A stretch of 40,068 nucleotides of DNA from Rhodospirillaceae bacterium. Its GTDB lineage: Bacteria > Pseudomonadota > Alphaproteobacteria > Rhodospirillales > Rhodospirillaceae. Shown in pieces: positions 9,040-17,373 of this stretch. The position numbers were made by a program, and so were the translations under genes. How positions within the stretch are numbered: position 1 is the stretch's first letter; every line of letters begins with the position of its first letter. The stretch lies in the NCBI GenBank assembly GCA_019752235.1, contig JAIEMI010000042.1:1-40068 (forward strand), written 5' to 3'. The notes beneath the pieces are model-generated. The model was not told the origin of the DNA, did not search any database, and saw nothing but the letters and a program-made list of their open reading frames with translations.

Positions 9040-10428
9040 TCACGCCACATCCTTCGTAGCCACGGTCCGCATATCGGCCCCCAGGCCGTTCATGAGCCCC
9101 ATGAAATCGGGGAAACTGGTGGCGATGGCGGTGGCGTCGTCTACGGCGATGGGCTTATCGCTGACCATGCCCAGCACCAGGAAGGACATGGCGATGCGAT
9201 GATCGAGATTGACCGCGATCGTCACCCCGCCCGCCGTACGCCCGCCTTTGACGGTCAAACTGTCCGCAGCGGCTTCCGCTGTGACACCGCAGGCCTCCAG
9301 GCCCACGGCCATCGCCGTCAGGCGGTCGCTTTCCTTCACCTTCAGCTCTTCCAGACCCAGCATCGTGGTGACGCCGTCGGCGCAAGCCGCCGCCACCGCC
9401 AGGATGGGGTACTCGTCGATCATGGAGGGCGCGCGTTCCGCCGGAACGGGGATGCCCTTCAGCTTGGAGTATTTGACTTCAAGATCGGCCACGGGCTCGC
9501 CCGCTTCCAGGCGGCGGTTGGTATAGGCGATATCCCCGCCCATTTCCTGCAATGTGTCAAACAGGCCTGTGCGGAGCGGATTGATCCCGATATTGGGCAA
9601 AATCAGGTGCGATCCGGGCACCAGGAGGGCCGAAACCACCAAAAAAGCCGCCGAAGAGGGGTCCGCGGGCACATTTATGGGCCTGCCGGTCAGTTCCGGC
9701 TGGCCCTGGACCTGGACTTTGTACCGTCCGGACCACGTCTCACCCCCTAAAGGACCATTCTCGACCCGCACATCCACCCCGAAATGACGGAACATGCGCT
9801 CCGTATGGTCACGGCTGGGCACGGGTTCGGTGACGGTAGTGACCCCGCCCGCGTGCAGTCCCGCCAGCAGGACGGCGGACTTCACCTGGGCCGAGGCGAT
9901 GGGGCTGTCGTAGGTCAGCGGCATGGCCAGCGGCGTGCCCGTCACGGCCATGGGCAGGCGGCCCCCGGCGCGGGTGGTGAAACGGGCGCCGCTCTGGCTC
10001 AAGGGTTTGATGATCCGGTCCATGGGCCGGCGGCGCAGCGAGGCGTCGCCGGTCATGAAGGACGTGAAGGGATAAGCGGATACCAGGCCCGCGATCAGCC
10101 GCGCGCCGGTGCCGGAGTTGCCCATATCCAGCACATCCGCGGGCTCCGACAGCCCGCCGATGCCCCGGCCCCAGACCTTCCAAAGCGGTGAACCATCCGT
10201 GCCCTTGGTTTCCTCGACCTTGGCCCCCAAGGCAGCCATGACGGCGGCGGTGCGCAGGACGTCCTCGCCCATCAGCAGGCCCGTGACGGTGGTTTCACCC
10301 ACGGCCAGCCCGCCCATGATGAGGGCGCGGTGCGAGATCGATTTGTCGCCCGGCACGCGCGCCCGGCCCGACAGGGCCTTGGCCTTACCGGAGACAGCGG
10401 CGCGCGAAGTTTGAACACTGTGAGACAT
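9040..10428 (-). CDS. aroA: 3-phosphoshikimate 1-carboxyvinyltransferase (EPSP synthase)
   Basis: Transfers enolpyruvate from PEP to shikimate 3-phosphate in the shikimate pathway. About 462 aa starting MSHSVQTSRA. The PGDKSISHRALI substrate loop (27-37), RRPMDRI, SAQVKSAVLLAGL, RDHTERMF, DPSSAAFL, APSMIDEYP, VKESDR and LDHRIAMSF all follow in family order. The RDHTE and SAQVKSAVLLAG forms place it nearer the class II branch that includes CP4-type enzymes. The residue at the glyphosate-determining position is glycine (G106 in GNSGTG), not the alanine of CP4, so insensitivity is not predicted from that site. A start six codons upstream is possible but less likely. Divergent from the FYDLN gene. 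Confidence 0.96.
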   Translation of the reverse strand: MSHSVQTSRAAVSGKAKALSGRARVPGDKSISHRALIMGGLAVGETTVTGLLMGEDVLRTAAVMAALGAKVEETKGTDGSPLWKVWGRGIGGLSEPADVLDMGNSGTGARLIAGLVSAYPFTSFMTGDASLRRRPMDRIIKPLSQSGARFTTRAGGRLPMAVTGTPLAMPLTYDSPIASAQVKSAVLLAGLHAGGVTTVTEPVPSRDHTERMFRHFGVDVRVENGPLGGETWSGRYKVQVQGQPELTGRPINVPADPSSAAFLVVSALLVPGSHLILPNIGINPLRTGLFDTLQEMGGDIAYTNRRLEAGEPVADLEVKYSKLKGIPVPAERAPSMIDEYPILAVAAACADGVTTMLGLEELKVKESDRLTAMAVGLEACGVTAEAAADSLTVKGGRTAGGVTIAVNLDHRIAMSFLVLGMVSDKPIAVDDATAIATSFPDFMGLMNGLGADMRTVATKDVA

Positions 10429-10585
10429 GGGCCGGGCTGATAGCACGTCCGCCGTGCGTTCGTCACGCGGTAGGCCCTTGGGGATTTAAGTGAAAGCGCC
10501 CTTTTGGAGGGGTTTTTTTGGTTTTGCCAGCGCCTGCAAAAACTGGCAAATGCCGGGGCCCTAACCTTTGATCGGAGATACGCCC

Positions 10586-10918
10586 GTGGCCAAAGCCGAA
10601 CTCGGCATGAAGTTGACCTGCGACAGCTGCGGGGCGCGTTTTTACGATTTGAACAAAACGCCCGGCATCTGCCCGAAATGCGGCACCGCCAACGCCCGCC
10701 CCGTGATTTTCAAAGCCTCGCGCCGCCCCGCCGAAGACCGTGAAAAGGCCGCCGCCGCCGCGGCCGCCGCCGCCAAAGCCGCCAAACCCGTCGTCGATGT
10801 CGATGACGTGGAAGTCCCCGCCGACGACGACGAGGACGAAGCCGTCATCGAGGACACCTCCGACCTCGGCGAAGACGACGACGACGTGGATGTGCCCGTC
10901 GAAAAAGACGAGGCCTAG
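10586..10918 (+). CDS. FYDLN-acid-domain protein (TIGR02300 family)
   Basis: A 110-aa cytoplasmic protein of unknown function. The N-terminal half is a zinc ribbon with two Cys pairs (CDSCGARFYDLN and ICPKCGT), the FYDLN motif that names the family. The second half is an alanine run followed by a long Asp/Glu-rich tail (DDDEDEA, EDDDDVDV). The GTG start at 10586 is chosen because CGGAGA lies 8 nt upstream and VAKAELG is the family N-terminus. A TTG six codons earlier is less likely. It is divergent from aroA. Its stop codon TAG lies inside the left arm of a large hairpin. Confidence 0.88.
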   Translation: MAKAELGMKLTCDSCGARFYDLNKTPGICPKCGTANARPVIFKASRRPAEDREKAAAAAAAAAKAAKPVVDVDDVEVPADDDEDEAVIEDTSDLGEDDDDVDVPVEKDEA

Positions 10919-10958
10919 CTTTCGTTGGCGCGCCGATTGGCGCGCTTAAGAAAGCTAG
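10915..10958 (+). terminator. Long two-part hairpin at the end of the FYDLN gene, stop codon in its left arm
   Basis: Outer arms CTAGCTTTC (10915-10923) and GAAAGCTAG (10950-10958) pair perfectly. Inner arms GCGCGCC (10928-10934) and GGCGCGC (10939-10945) pair over a 4-nt loop. The TAG stop (10916-10918) is part of the outer arm. There is no T-tract, so intrinsic termination is uncertain. The sequence CTTAAGAAAGCT recurs in a related element near 11,365, so this appears to be one copy of a dispersed palindromic family. Confidence 0.6.
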
Positions 10959-11072
10959 GCCCGACGAAGCCGCGCAGCGGCTGAGGCGGTGGTTGCAAAA
11001 GCCCCCGCTCGTCAAATACTTACGAAGTAACAGGGTTATATTTAGCGGACCACATTTCCGCTTGAAGGCCCG

Positions 11073-11095
11073 GCGGGAAAACCCTACTTTCCCGC
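11073..11095. other. Hairpin between the FYDLN gene and tRNA-Ala
   Basis: Perfect 8-bp arms GCGGGAAA (11073-11080) and TTTCCCGC (11088-11095) with a 7-nt loop. No T-tract follows on the plus strand; on the minus strand the next bases (CGGGCCTTC) are also not T-rich. Function unknown; it may belong to the leader or promoter region of the tRNA. Confidence 0.35.
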
Positions 11096-11197
11096 ACCTT
11101 CACCGACTTGGCGAAGACGACGTTCGAGACCTCGCGCTGCGACCCAACACATGCAGCGCGCGCCGCACTCAAAAGCGGCATGCCGTTTGATGGGCAC

Positions 11198-11273
<76 letters not shown>

Positions 11274-11282
11274 TCGCTTCGC

Positions 11283-11410
11283 TTAGCGTTCGTTAGTGAA
11301 CGAAGTGAACTTTCGAACGCTTGCGCCCGGCGCAGCCGGGGTTTTCATTAGCGAACGCAGTGAGCTTAAGAAAGCTGGGGCCGAGGAGCGGCGCAACCGC
11401 GAGGCTGGTG
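11283..11410. repeat. Dispersed palindromic repeat copies after tRNA-Ala
   Basis: Two copies of one core are present: TAGTGAACGAAGTGAAC (11293-11309) and TAGCGAACGCAGTGAGC (about 11349-11365). The first is bracketed by arms AGCGTTCG (11285-11292) and CGAACGCT (11314-11321). The second runs into TTAAGAAAGCT, shared with the element at 10,945-10,956. Accidental translation gives SERSELKK. Other relatives lie at 13,618-13,662 and 15,686-15,723. No gene is supported in 11,274-11,506. Confidence 0.65.
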
Positions 11411-11506
11411 ACGCGCTAGAGCGCGCATTCGATGTCTCAGTGAATATGCGCCGAGCCTTTTTCTTTGAGAAGTCGATGCGGAAAATTTCTTGCGTCTATC
11501 AAGACT

Positions 11507-12985
11507 TCACTCTTCTTCGTCCTTTGTACTTTCGTCTGGGGTCGCGACGGGCAAGGGCACGTCTAACCTCGATGTAATATTGCGTCCAACTAAATAGCAG
11601 TACGCTGCGCTGGGATAAATTGTCAGCCTTCGCCCCTCTAGAGTACTTTCAGCTTCGATAGTTTTGGTGGTGAAAAATGCGCTAGTAATTGACTTGTGAC
11701 GCTTGAGCATACTGGACAAGCCTTTTGTCTCCTCGCCCCAATGCGATTGAATTCGGTCAGACCACTTTATCTCCCCCAGCCATCTCGGTTTTTGATCTCC
11801 CGTGAGATGTACGATGTCTACCTCACCATCGTTTTTCCAACGAGCGTACTTCAGACTGCGAAATGCGGAAGAATGCTGCCATTGAGAAAATATGGCGCAC
11901 TCAGCTAACTGGCCGATTCTTTGGCCATCATCCGCCCTAACGGGTGCAAAAAGCGCCGCCCTCATCGAGGGGTTATTCAAGTAAATTTTGAAATTTCGCT
12001 CACGCTTCATTGTCTTGCAGGTATCATCAACCGTGGAGACCTTGATTATAAGAAATGCGCTTTCCAGATATTCGATGTAACGTTTTATGGTGGGCTTCGA
12101 CAGACCAGATTCCTGACAGATGTTCTCTAGACTCGCTTCATTACCGGCATTGTATGCCAGGAATGAAAATAGCTTATTAAGTTCCTGAATACCTGTGATG
12201 CCATAAAGGCTCGGCAAATCCTTCAAGAGCACTTTATCGATGATATCATTTTTGATGAACTGTTCGGGATTTCGACGAACCTCTTCATTTACAACTGCTT
12301 CCGGAAATCCACCGTAATTTAGGTAATCCACGAACCTAGTGTTTAAGCTCTCGATGTTCGTTACCTCGTACTTGTATCGCGGTCGAGTGCCAGGCCCCGC
12401 GTCTATACGTCGGATGTGCTTTTCCCCTTCTCCGAGAAATAAAAGAAATTCATAGAAGGTGAGGGGCGGTAACATGAAATCCGAAAATCTGCCCGCGCCC
12501 GATTCTTTGCTTTTCAATTGAAGGGCAGCGGCGGCCGAACCGCTTGCGACGAACTTTATATTCGTAGTGCTATCCACCAAGTCTTTAAGATGAATCTCCC
12601 AATCTCGAAGATATTGTATCTCATCGAATATAACGACACGCTTAGCATTGCCGTTCGACGAAGGCATGAAGCTCAGGAATTTCTCTAGTGAGATCCCCGA
12701 ATAAATCGGTGTATCAACGCTTACATACAAAATATTAGATGGCGCTATGCCTGACGCGACTGCGTCATGCATCAGCTGTTTGATCATTACGGTTTTACCG
12801 ACACGTCGGGGCCCGAGCAAAACAGTGGCCCGCTTTACATCGAAATTGAGCGCGAGCCTCTTGAACGGCTCGAAGTAAACTCTTCGCGCAAAGTTAGCTT
12901 CCGGAGCCTCATAATCGGGGTTTTCCCACCCCCGATTGTCGCTCGCGATGCGAACCCGAATATCCGCGTCTGAAATAGGCTGCAT
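11507..12985 (-). CDS. AAA-family ATPase with DUF4143 C-terminus
   Basis: A 492-aa cytoplasmic P-loop protein. The Walker A motif GPRRVGKT spans residues 58-65, Walker B RVVIFDEIQYL 116-126 (D121, E122), and the sensor-like FVASGSAAAAL 145-155. TFYEFLLFLGE and YLNYGGFPEAV then lead into the DUF4143 region, which ends with a nuclease-like segment (DGEVDIVHL, WLGEIKW). This is the AAA_14/DUF4143 arrangement, patchily distributed in bacteria and archaea and of uncertain function; links to toxin-antitoxin or mobile DNA have been suggested but are not proven. A GGAG ribosome site lies 8 nt before the ATG. The DNA is visibly AT-richer than its neighbours, with more A/T third positions, and it lies next to a tRNA, suggesting horizontal gain. 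No integrase is nearby. Confidence 0.85.
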   Translation of the reverse strand: MQPISDADIRVRIASDNRGWENPDYEAPEANFARRVYFEPFKRLALNFDVKRATVLLGPRRVGKTVMIKQLMHDAVASGIAPSNILYVSVDTPIYSGISLEKFLSFMPSSNGNAKRVVIFDEIQYLRDWEIHLKDLVDSTTNIKFVASGSAAAALQLKSKESGAGRFSDFMLPPLTFYEFLLFLGEGEKHIRRIDAGPGTRPRYKYEVTNIESLNTRFVDYLNYGGFPEAVVNEEVRRNPEQFIKNDIIDKVLLKDLPSLYGITGIQELNKLFSFLAYNAGNEASLENICQESGLSKPTIKRYIEYLESAFLIIKVSTVDDTCKTMKRERNFKIYLNNPSMRAALFAPVRADDGQRIGQLAECAIFSQWQHSSAFRSLKYARWKNDGEVDIVHLTGDQKPRWLGEIKWSDRIQSHWGEETKGLSSMLKRHKSITSAFFTTKTIEAESTLEGRRLTIYPSAAYCYLVGRNITSRLDVPLPVATPDESTKDEEE

Positions 12986-13379
12986 TACCGAATCTCCATT
13001 AGATAAAGGAGTCTTTCTCTAACCGGACCCCATGAGTCAACCTATTGTTTTTAAAGGATTTCTTGCCGACAGTTAGTGATGGGCACTCACGCATATATTT
13101 TTGTGGAATATCAATAAGTTAGGACTGCCTATTTCGCACAACGTCGGGTAAGCCTTCCAGGCCTCTTTAACCGCTCCAGCAGCTAGGTAGGCATAACAAG
13201 GGCGTAAACCGCACCCACGCGGCACTACGGCCGATTTAGAAGTATGTCTGAAGAATGTTTGAGCAGTGTAAAACGAACATTCTTAGGCATCACGACGGCT
13301 GTGGTGAGACCCGTGTTGCGCTGCGTCACATAGATCGCTTACTAGCGTCGAGACGATGAATCATCTTGTGGACAGGCAA
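12986..13379. other. AT-richer gap, no gene found
   Basis: About 394 nt upstream of the ATPase without a convincing reading frame. It contains a hairpin with arms AAGAATGTT (13251-13259) and AACATTCTT (13276-13284) that extends by a G-T and a G-C pair. A TTGACT at about 13,033-13,038 on the minus strand has no suitably spaced -10. It probably belongs to the same acquired segment as the ATPase. I searched by eye for a copy of the tRNA-Ala 3' end and did not find one. Confidence 0.5.
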
Positions 13380-13592
13380 TCAATTTATCACCGCTCTCCT
13401 CTCCCGCAAAAACGCCAGAAAATCATCCCAGTCCCCATCCAGCTTCTCAGCCACAAACGGCTCATTGGCTTGCACATAACTGAAATACACAAACGCATCC
13501 TCCGCCGTCGGCGCGGCCTTATTGTTCGCCACACACCACGCGCGGAAGCTGGCGACGATGTAGTAGATTTCGTCTGAGGTGACTGTTTGCAT
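13380..13592 (-). CDS. Small hypothetical protein
   Basis: A 70-aa reading frame starting MQTVTSDEIYYIVASFRAW and ending LRERRAVIN, acidic and rich in aromatics (DGDWDDFLAFLR), with no signal peptide or membrane segment. I do not recognise a family. The in-frame extension to 13,649 would translate a dispersed repeat (SEANLRTLAPG), so the later ATG is preferred, although its ribosome site is weak. It lies downstream of the dioxygenase gene with 66 nt between, filled by that repeat. Composition resembles genuine protein rather than a shadow frame, but support is modest. Confidence 0.5.
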   Translation of the reverse strand: MQTVTSDEIYYIVASFRAWCVANNKAAPTAEDAFVYFSYVQANEPFVAEKLDGDWDDFLAFLRERRAVIN

Positions 13593-13617
13593 GCGGCGGA
13601 ATATATCACCCCGCCCG

Positions 13618-13662
13618 GGCGCGAGTGTTCTTAAGTTCGCTTCGCTCACTAACGAGAACTAG
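13618..13662. repeat. Dispersed palindromic repeat at the 3' end of the dioxygenase gene
   Basis: On the minus strand this reads CCTAGTTCTCG, then the core TAGTGAGCGAAGCGAAC, then TTAAGAAC. It shares its core with the copies after tRNA-Ala. GTTCT and AGAAC form short arms. The TAG stop codon of the dioxygenase (13661-13659) is the TAG of the repeat's left end, as at the end of the FYDLN gene. Confidence 0.6.
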
Positions 13663-14483
13663 GCGCCCACAATACTCGGCACATCCAACACCTGCGTCGG
13701 CGGCGCCGTGCGTGCGGCCTTGAACTCCTGCCTTGGTTTCGCCACCGGCAGGGGGCGGTTGGTATGGGCGTTGTAGACGATGTAGAGGATCCAGCGGCTG
13801 TGGATGGACATGTTGTGGCCGCTGCCGTGGATCATGTCGCCGTGGAAGAACGCCACGGTGCCGGGCTCGCCCAGGATCGCCACGGGCTCGCCGCACGTCT
13901 CCACCACGTCCTTCATTTTGGTTTTCGGCACCGACATGGGTTCGGCATGGAAGCGCACGGCGTCCATGGCCTTGTCCTCGTCCAGCCCGTTGAGTTCCGG
14001 CTTCACCATGCCGAGCTTGTGCGAGCCGGGCACGAAATAGAGGCAGCCGCCCAGTTCGGTGGATTTGTCGAGCATCACCATGGCCGTCAGGATGCGCGGT
14101 TCCGGCGGGCCGTCCATCATCTTCCAATTGATGTAGTCCTGGTGCCATTCGTAAATCGCGCCGTCGAGCGCCATCTTGGTGTTGGCCTTGGTGTGATAGA
14201 CGTAGACGTCGTCGCGCAGCAGGGCTTTCGCCGGCTCCAGAATGCGCGGCGAGCGCACCAGCGCCTCATAGGCGCGGCTGGCCGTGGGGCCGTCCTGCTC
14301 GTGCAGGCCGTAGACGATGCGCGGGCCGCCGCTGCGCTCGCGCACCACGCGTTCATCGTGAATATCGCCGACGCGCGCCAGCTCGCTCTTCAACAGCGCC
14401 ACCTCGTCGAGGTTCAGCATGTTGGGAAACACGAGGAACCCGTCGCGGTCGTAGGCGGCCACTTGGTCGGCGGAAAGTTTCAT
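13659..14483 (-). CDS. Phytanoyl-CoA dioxygenase (PhyH) family Fe(II)/2-oxoglutarate oxygenase
   Basis: A 274-aa non-haem iron oxygenase expected to hydroxylate a small substrate using O2 and 2-oxoglutarate. Iron ligands are visible: H114 and D116 in YEWHQDYINW and the distal H219 in GDMIHGSGHN. R230 in SIHSRW is placed to bind 2-oxoglutarate. The spacing and the FVPGSHK segment resemble the ectoine-hydroxylase (EctD) branch of PhyH proteins, but no ectoine genes are near, so the substrate is unknown. The start at 14,483 fits the family opening (LSADQVAAYDRDGFLVFPN) and follows GGGAG; longer starts are rejected. Divergent from the Tat-exported SDR. No signal peptide, so cytoplasmic. Confidence 0.85.
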   Translation of the reverse strand: MKLSADQVAAYDRDGFLVFPNMLNLDEVALLKSELARVGDIHDERVVRERSGGPRIVYGLHEQDGPTASRAYEALVRSPRILEPAKALLRDDVYVYHTKANTKMALDGAIYEWHQDYINWKMMDGPPEPRILTAMVMLDKSTELGGCLYFVPGSHKLGMVKPELNGLDEDKAMDAVRFHAEPMSVPKTKMKDVVETCGEPVAILGEPGTVAFFHGDMIHGSGHNMSIHSRWILYIVYNAHTNRPLPVAKPRQEFKAARTAPPTQVLDVPSIVGA

Positions 14484-14689
14484 CGGCGCACGCTCTCCCC
14501 TGCAAAACCATAATGACTTTCGCATATTCCGGAGCGATTCAAAAGTCCGGACAAATCCGCAAATCACCCTGTTACGGGAGACTTAAGACGCCCGATTTCA
14601 AGTCCCCCGAATTCAAGCCCGCCGCAAGCAATGAGGCGATGCAGAGTCTGCCTGATGCGCAGCGGCGCGCATCTGTCACACAGGCTTTA

Positions 14690-14718
14690 TTGACAGGTGT
14701 GAGACGGAGGCGTCGAAT
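14690..14718 (+). promoter_or_regulatory. Sigma70-like promoter of the SDR gene
   Basis: A perfect -35 TTGACA (14690-14695) is followed by a 17-nt spacer and TCGAAT (14713-14718) as a -10 with four of six matches. Transcription would start near 14,725, leaving a leader of about 25 nt with a strong GGAGGAGGA ribosome site. Confidence 0.45.
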
Positions 14719-14731
14719 ACCTCTCGTATTC
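14715..14731. promoter_or_regulatory. Possible operator palindrome over the SDR promoter start region
   Basis: Perfect 6-bp arms GAATAC (14715-14720) and GTATTC (14726-14731) with a 5-nt centre. It overlaps the proposed -10 and start of transcription, the expected place for a repressor site, and lies just before the ribosome site, so it could also be an RNA hairpin. No regulator is assigned. Confidence 0.3.
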
Positions 14732-14749
14732 CTGGGGAGGAGGACACTC

Positions 14750-15697
14750 ATGAGCGACACGACATTTGATCGACGCCGTGTTTTGAAAACCGGCGGCGTC
14801 TTGGCCGCGGCCGCGGCGCTGGACAGCGTGCTGCCCGGCGCAAGCTCCGCCGCCGCCGCCGGCGCGCTGAACGGCAAGATGGTGATGGTCACCGGCGCCA
14901 GCCGCGGCATCGGCGAAGGTATCGCGCGGCGCTTCGCCGCCGAAGGTGCAACTGTCGCGTGTCTTGCCCGCACGCTGGACCCCGGCACAGGCGAAAACAC
15001 CGGCTCTTTGAAGGAAGTCGTCGCCGCTATCGAGAAAGGCGGCGGCAAGGCTTACGCCATCAAATGCGACGTCGCGAACCCGGAGTCGCGCAAAGCCGCC
15101 GTCGAGGACGTGCTCGCCAAGCTGGGCCGCGTGGACATTCTGGTGAACAACGCCGCCGCCGGCACCATCGGCACGCACTTCGACGCGCTGACGCCGCAAC
15201 AGTACTACGGCCTGTGGGAACTGAACGTGCACGGCCCCTTCGACTTCATGCAGCGCCTCGCGCCCGCCATGCGCACACGCGGCTCGGGCTGGATTTTGAA
15301 CATCTCGTCCAGCGGCGCGGAGTTGTCGAAGGGCCCGCCCTTCAATCCGCTGGAACGCAACGGCCTCATGCTTTACGGCGTGACCAAAGCGGCGCTGAAC
15401 CGCATGACCGTCGGCATGGCCGCCGAACTGCAAGACACCGGCGTCGCCGTCAACGGACTCGCCCCCACGTCAGCCGTGTGGACGCCGGGTTTCGTGTCGT
15501 CGGGTGTCGCGAAAATGTCCGGCCGCAGCGGCCCCGGCGATCAGGACGAACCGGTGGAGAGCATGGCCGAAGCCGCCCTGGCGCTGTGCACCGTGGATGC
15601 GAAGGAGATGTCGGGCCGCACCCACTACAGCCTCAAGTACCTGAAAGAGATCAACCGCACCGTGATGACGCTGGATGGGCGACGTAGCTTTCGGTAG
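14750..15697 (+). CDS. Tat-exported short-chain dehydrogenase/reductase
   Basis: A 315-aa SDR-family oxidoreductase. Residues 8-40 form a twin-arginine signal (RRRVLKTGG followed by an alanine-rich stretch), predicting export of the folded, cofactor-loaded enzyme. The Rossmann motif TGASRGIG is at 48-55, the NNAAAG motif at 133-138, catalytic serine within ISSSG (186-188), and the YxxxK pair is Y209/K213. A long insertion between strands 2 and 3 (LDPGTGENTG) is typical of the family branch that includes hydroxysteroid-dehydrogenase-like proteins. GGAGGAGGA precedes the ATG, fixing the start. The stop codon lies inside a palindrome. Substrate unknown; divergent from the dioxygenase. An exported SDR is unusual because NAD(P)H is cytoplasmic. 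Confidence 0.85.
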   Translation: MSDTTFDRRRVLKTGGVLAAAAALDSVLPGASSAAAAGALNGKMVMVTGASRGIGEGIARRFAAEGATVACLARTLDPGTGENTGSLKEVVAAIEKGGGKAYAIKCDVANPESRKAAVEDVLAKLGRVDILVNNAAAGTIGTHFDALTPQQYYGLWELNVHGPFDFMQRLAPAMRTRGSGWILNISSSGAELSKGPPFNPLERNGLMLYGVTKAALNRMTVGMAAELQDTGVAVNGLAPTSAVWTPGFVSSGVAKMSGRSGPGDQDEPVESMAEAALALCTVDAKEMSGRTHYSLKYLKEINRTVMTLDGRRSFR

Positions 15698-15723
15698 CGA
15701 ACGATCGTGAGCTACCGAAAGCT
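15686..15723 (+). terminator. Perfect hairpin over the SDR stop codon (dispersed repeat family)
   Basis: Perfect 13-bp arms AGCTTTCGGTAGC (15686-15698) and GCTACCGAAAGCT (15711-15723) with a 12-nt loop. The TAG stop (15695-15697) is inside the left arm. The loop and right arm (TAGCGAACGATCGTGAGC) match the core of the repeats at 11,283 and 13,618. It separates the convergent SDR and hydrolase genes and may terminate both transcripts, though it lacks a T-tract. Confidence 0.6.
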
Positions 15724-15768
15724 CATCCCCGTAGGGAAAAACCGCGCGGGATCATCACCACCGCGAAA

Positions 15769-17253
15769 TCACCACGTCATCGCCTCGATCTGTTTCATCT
15801 GATGCACCTTGCCGCCCGGCAGCAGATAGCGCTGCGCCACCAGCGCCGTCAGGTGACGCTCCACCTGCGCCAGATAGTCGGCGCGGTCCTTGTACAGTTT
15901 GGCACGCTGTTCGGCGGTGAACGGCTTCTCCGTCGCGAACATGCCGCACAGGCCGCCGGTGGCCGGAATCTGAGCCGAGCCTTCGGCCTCCGCGCTGACG
16001 GGCATAATCGTGCTGGCCGGCACCGCCACCCAATGGGGCCGCACGCCGCCCAGGGCATTGCCGTTGGCATCGCGTTTGAGGCTGCCGTCGGCATTGAGCT
16101 CCAGCACGCGGCCCGGCGGCGGCGGCGTGCCCTCGCGCAGCCAGACTTGCAGGTTGGACAAAGCGGCCGTGGTGAAATCCACCTTCGCGGCCACTTCCGA
16201 CACCGGCACCTGACAGCGCACGGTGGATTTCTCTTTCGCGCCGATCAGCTGAAAGGCGGGCGTGAACTGCGACTGGTCTTCCCAATTGGCGTGGCCCGTG
16301 CCCGCCAGTTCGTACCAGCGGAAGCGCGTCGGCCCGTCGGCGTCCGCCGCGCGTTGCATGACCATGCGCTGCGCATTGCGCGCCATGTCGCCTTCGGCCA
16401 CCAGTGCGATCACCGGGGCATCGGGCGGCAATACCTTGGGCCGGCTGCTGACGAGAATCAGAAACCCGTCCATGACCGGTCCACCATCGCGGCGCAGGGC
16501 GCGGGCGTGATGGCCGTTGTCGATGAACGCCGATTGCATGCCGCCGGTCAGCGACGTGCCCGTGGAGATAATCCTGAAACCGCCTTTCTTGGACGAAGCC
16601 GAGACGAAGAAGCCAAGCTGCGCCAGCGGTCCGGTCGGGCTGCGCATCAGCCCCGCCGTCTGCGCCATGATGTCCCAGCGCAGACCTTCATCGGGAATGC
16701 TGAGCGATGCATATCTCTCTTTGTCATAACCGTGGAAAAACGTCGGCAAGTTTGCTTTCGCCATGGTGAAGGCGACGAAAATATCGCCGTGGCTCAGCAT
16801 GTAGGGCGCGGCGGAGGGCCAGGTCGTCGTCCACTCGTTGACATCGCGCGACGGCTCTATGATCACGTTGCCGCTGAAGTTGCTGGGATCCTTAGGGCGG
16901 CGCATCAGAATGCGCGTGATGTAAGGCACATTGGCTTCGGCGACACCCTTCCCGCCGGTGGTGTAGACATTGCCCGTACCGGCCAGAAAGTATTCTTCCT
17001 CCACATATCCGCGCGGCGCGAGGTCATGGACATTCGGGCCATCGAGCCCCGGACCCGCGTTCACCGCGCCCATGACGGGCTTCTTGCCCGGCGGCACCAG
17101 TTTCCATTGCGGCAGCGGTGGAATGCCGGGGTCCGGCAACGGCGCGACACGGGGCGCCTCGCGGTAATAGGGTGAAGGTTGGGATTGCGCCCACCCCGGC
17201 GTTTCCGCCATTCCGAGCACGCAAAGTCCGGCCAACACGAACCTGAACCGCAT
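15769..17253 (-). CDS. Secreted alpha/beta-hydrolase-domain protein
   Basis: A 494-aa exported protein with a Sec signal peptide (MRFRFVLAGLCVLGMAETPGWAQS). It resembles the 'alpha/beta hydrolase domain' family (Abhydrolase_10 type), with the likely nucleophile S234 in STGTSLTGGMQ and a histidine candidate H321 in GTGHANW. The substrate is probably an ester or lactone, but nothing in the sequence specifies it. GGGAGG lies 7 nt before the ATG at 17,253; a longer start is rejected because it would add residues ahead of the signal. It is divergent from an IclR regulator 120 nt away, which is the obvious candidate for its control. Confidence 0.75.
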   Translation of the reverse strand: MRFRFVLAGLCVLGMAETPGWAQSQPSPYYREAPRVAPLPDPGIPPLPQWKLVPPGKKPVMGAVNAGPGLDGPNVHDLAPRGYVEEEYFLAGTGNVYTTGGKGVAEANVPYITRILMRRPKDPSNFSGNVIIEPSRDVNEWTTTWPSAAPYMLSHGDIFVAFTMAKANLPTFFHGYDKERYASLSIPDEGLRWDIMAQTAGLMRSPTGPLAQLGFFVSASSKKGGFRIISTGTSLTGGMQSAFIDNGHHARALRRDGGPVMDGFLILVSSRPKVLPPDAPVIALVAEGDMARNAQRMVMQRAADADGPTRFRWYELAGTGHANWEDQSQFTPAFQLIGAKEKSTVRCQVPVSEVAAKVDFTTAALSNLQVWLREGTPPPPGRVLELNADGSLKRDANGNALGGVRPHWVAVPASTIMPVSAEAEGSAQIPATGGLCGMFATEKPFTAEQRAKLYKDRADYLAQVERHLTALVAQRYLLPGGKVHQMKQIEAMTW

Positions 17254-17373
17254 AACGAACCTCCCTCTCCCAAGGTCGCTCAGCATAGCAGAGCCGCCGG
17301 GCGCCAGGCAGGCAATAAGAGCTTGTTTCAGTGCGGGATTCAGCGCAGTTTGTGGCCTTCAACGGATACCAAG

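Noticed and set aside
13593-13649. N-terminal extension of the small hypothetical protein
   Set aside because: The added residues translate the dispersed palindromic repeat, so the later ATG is more likely.
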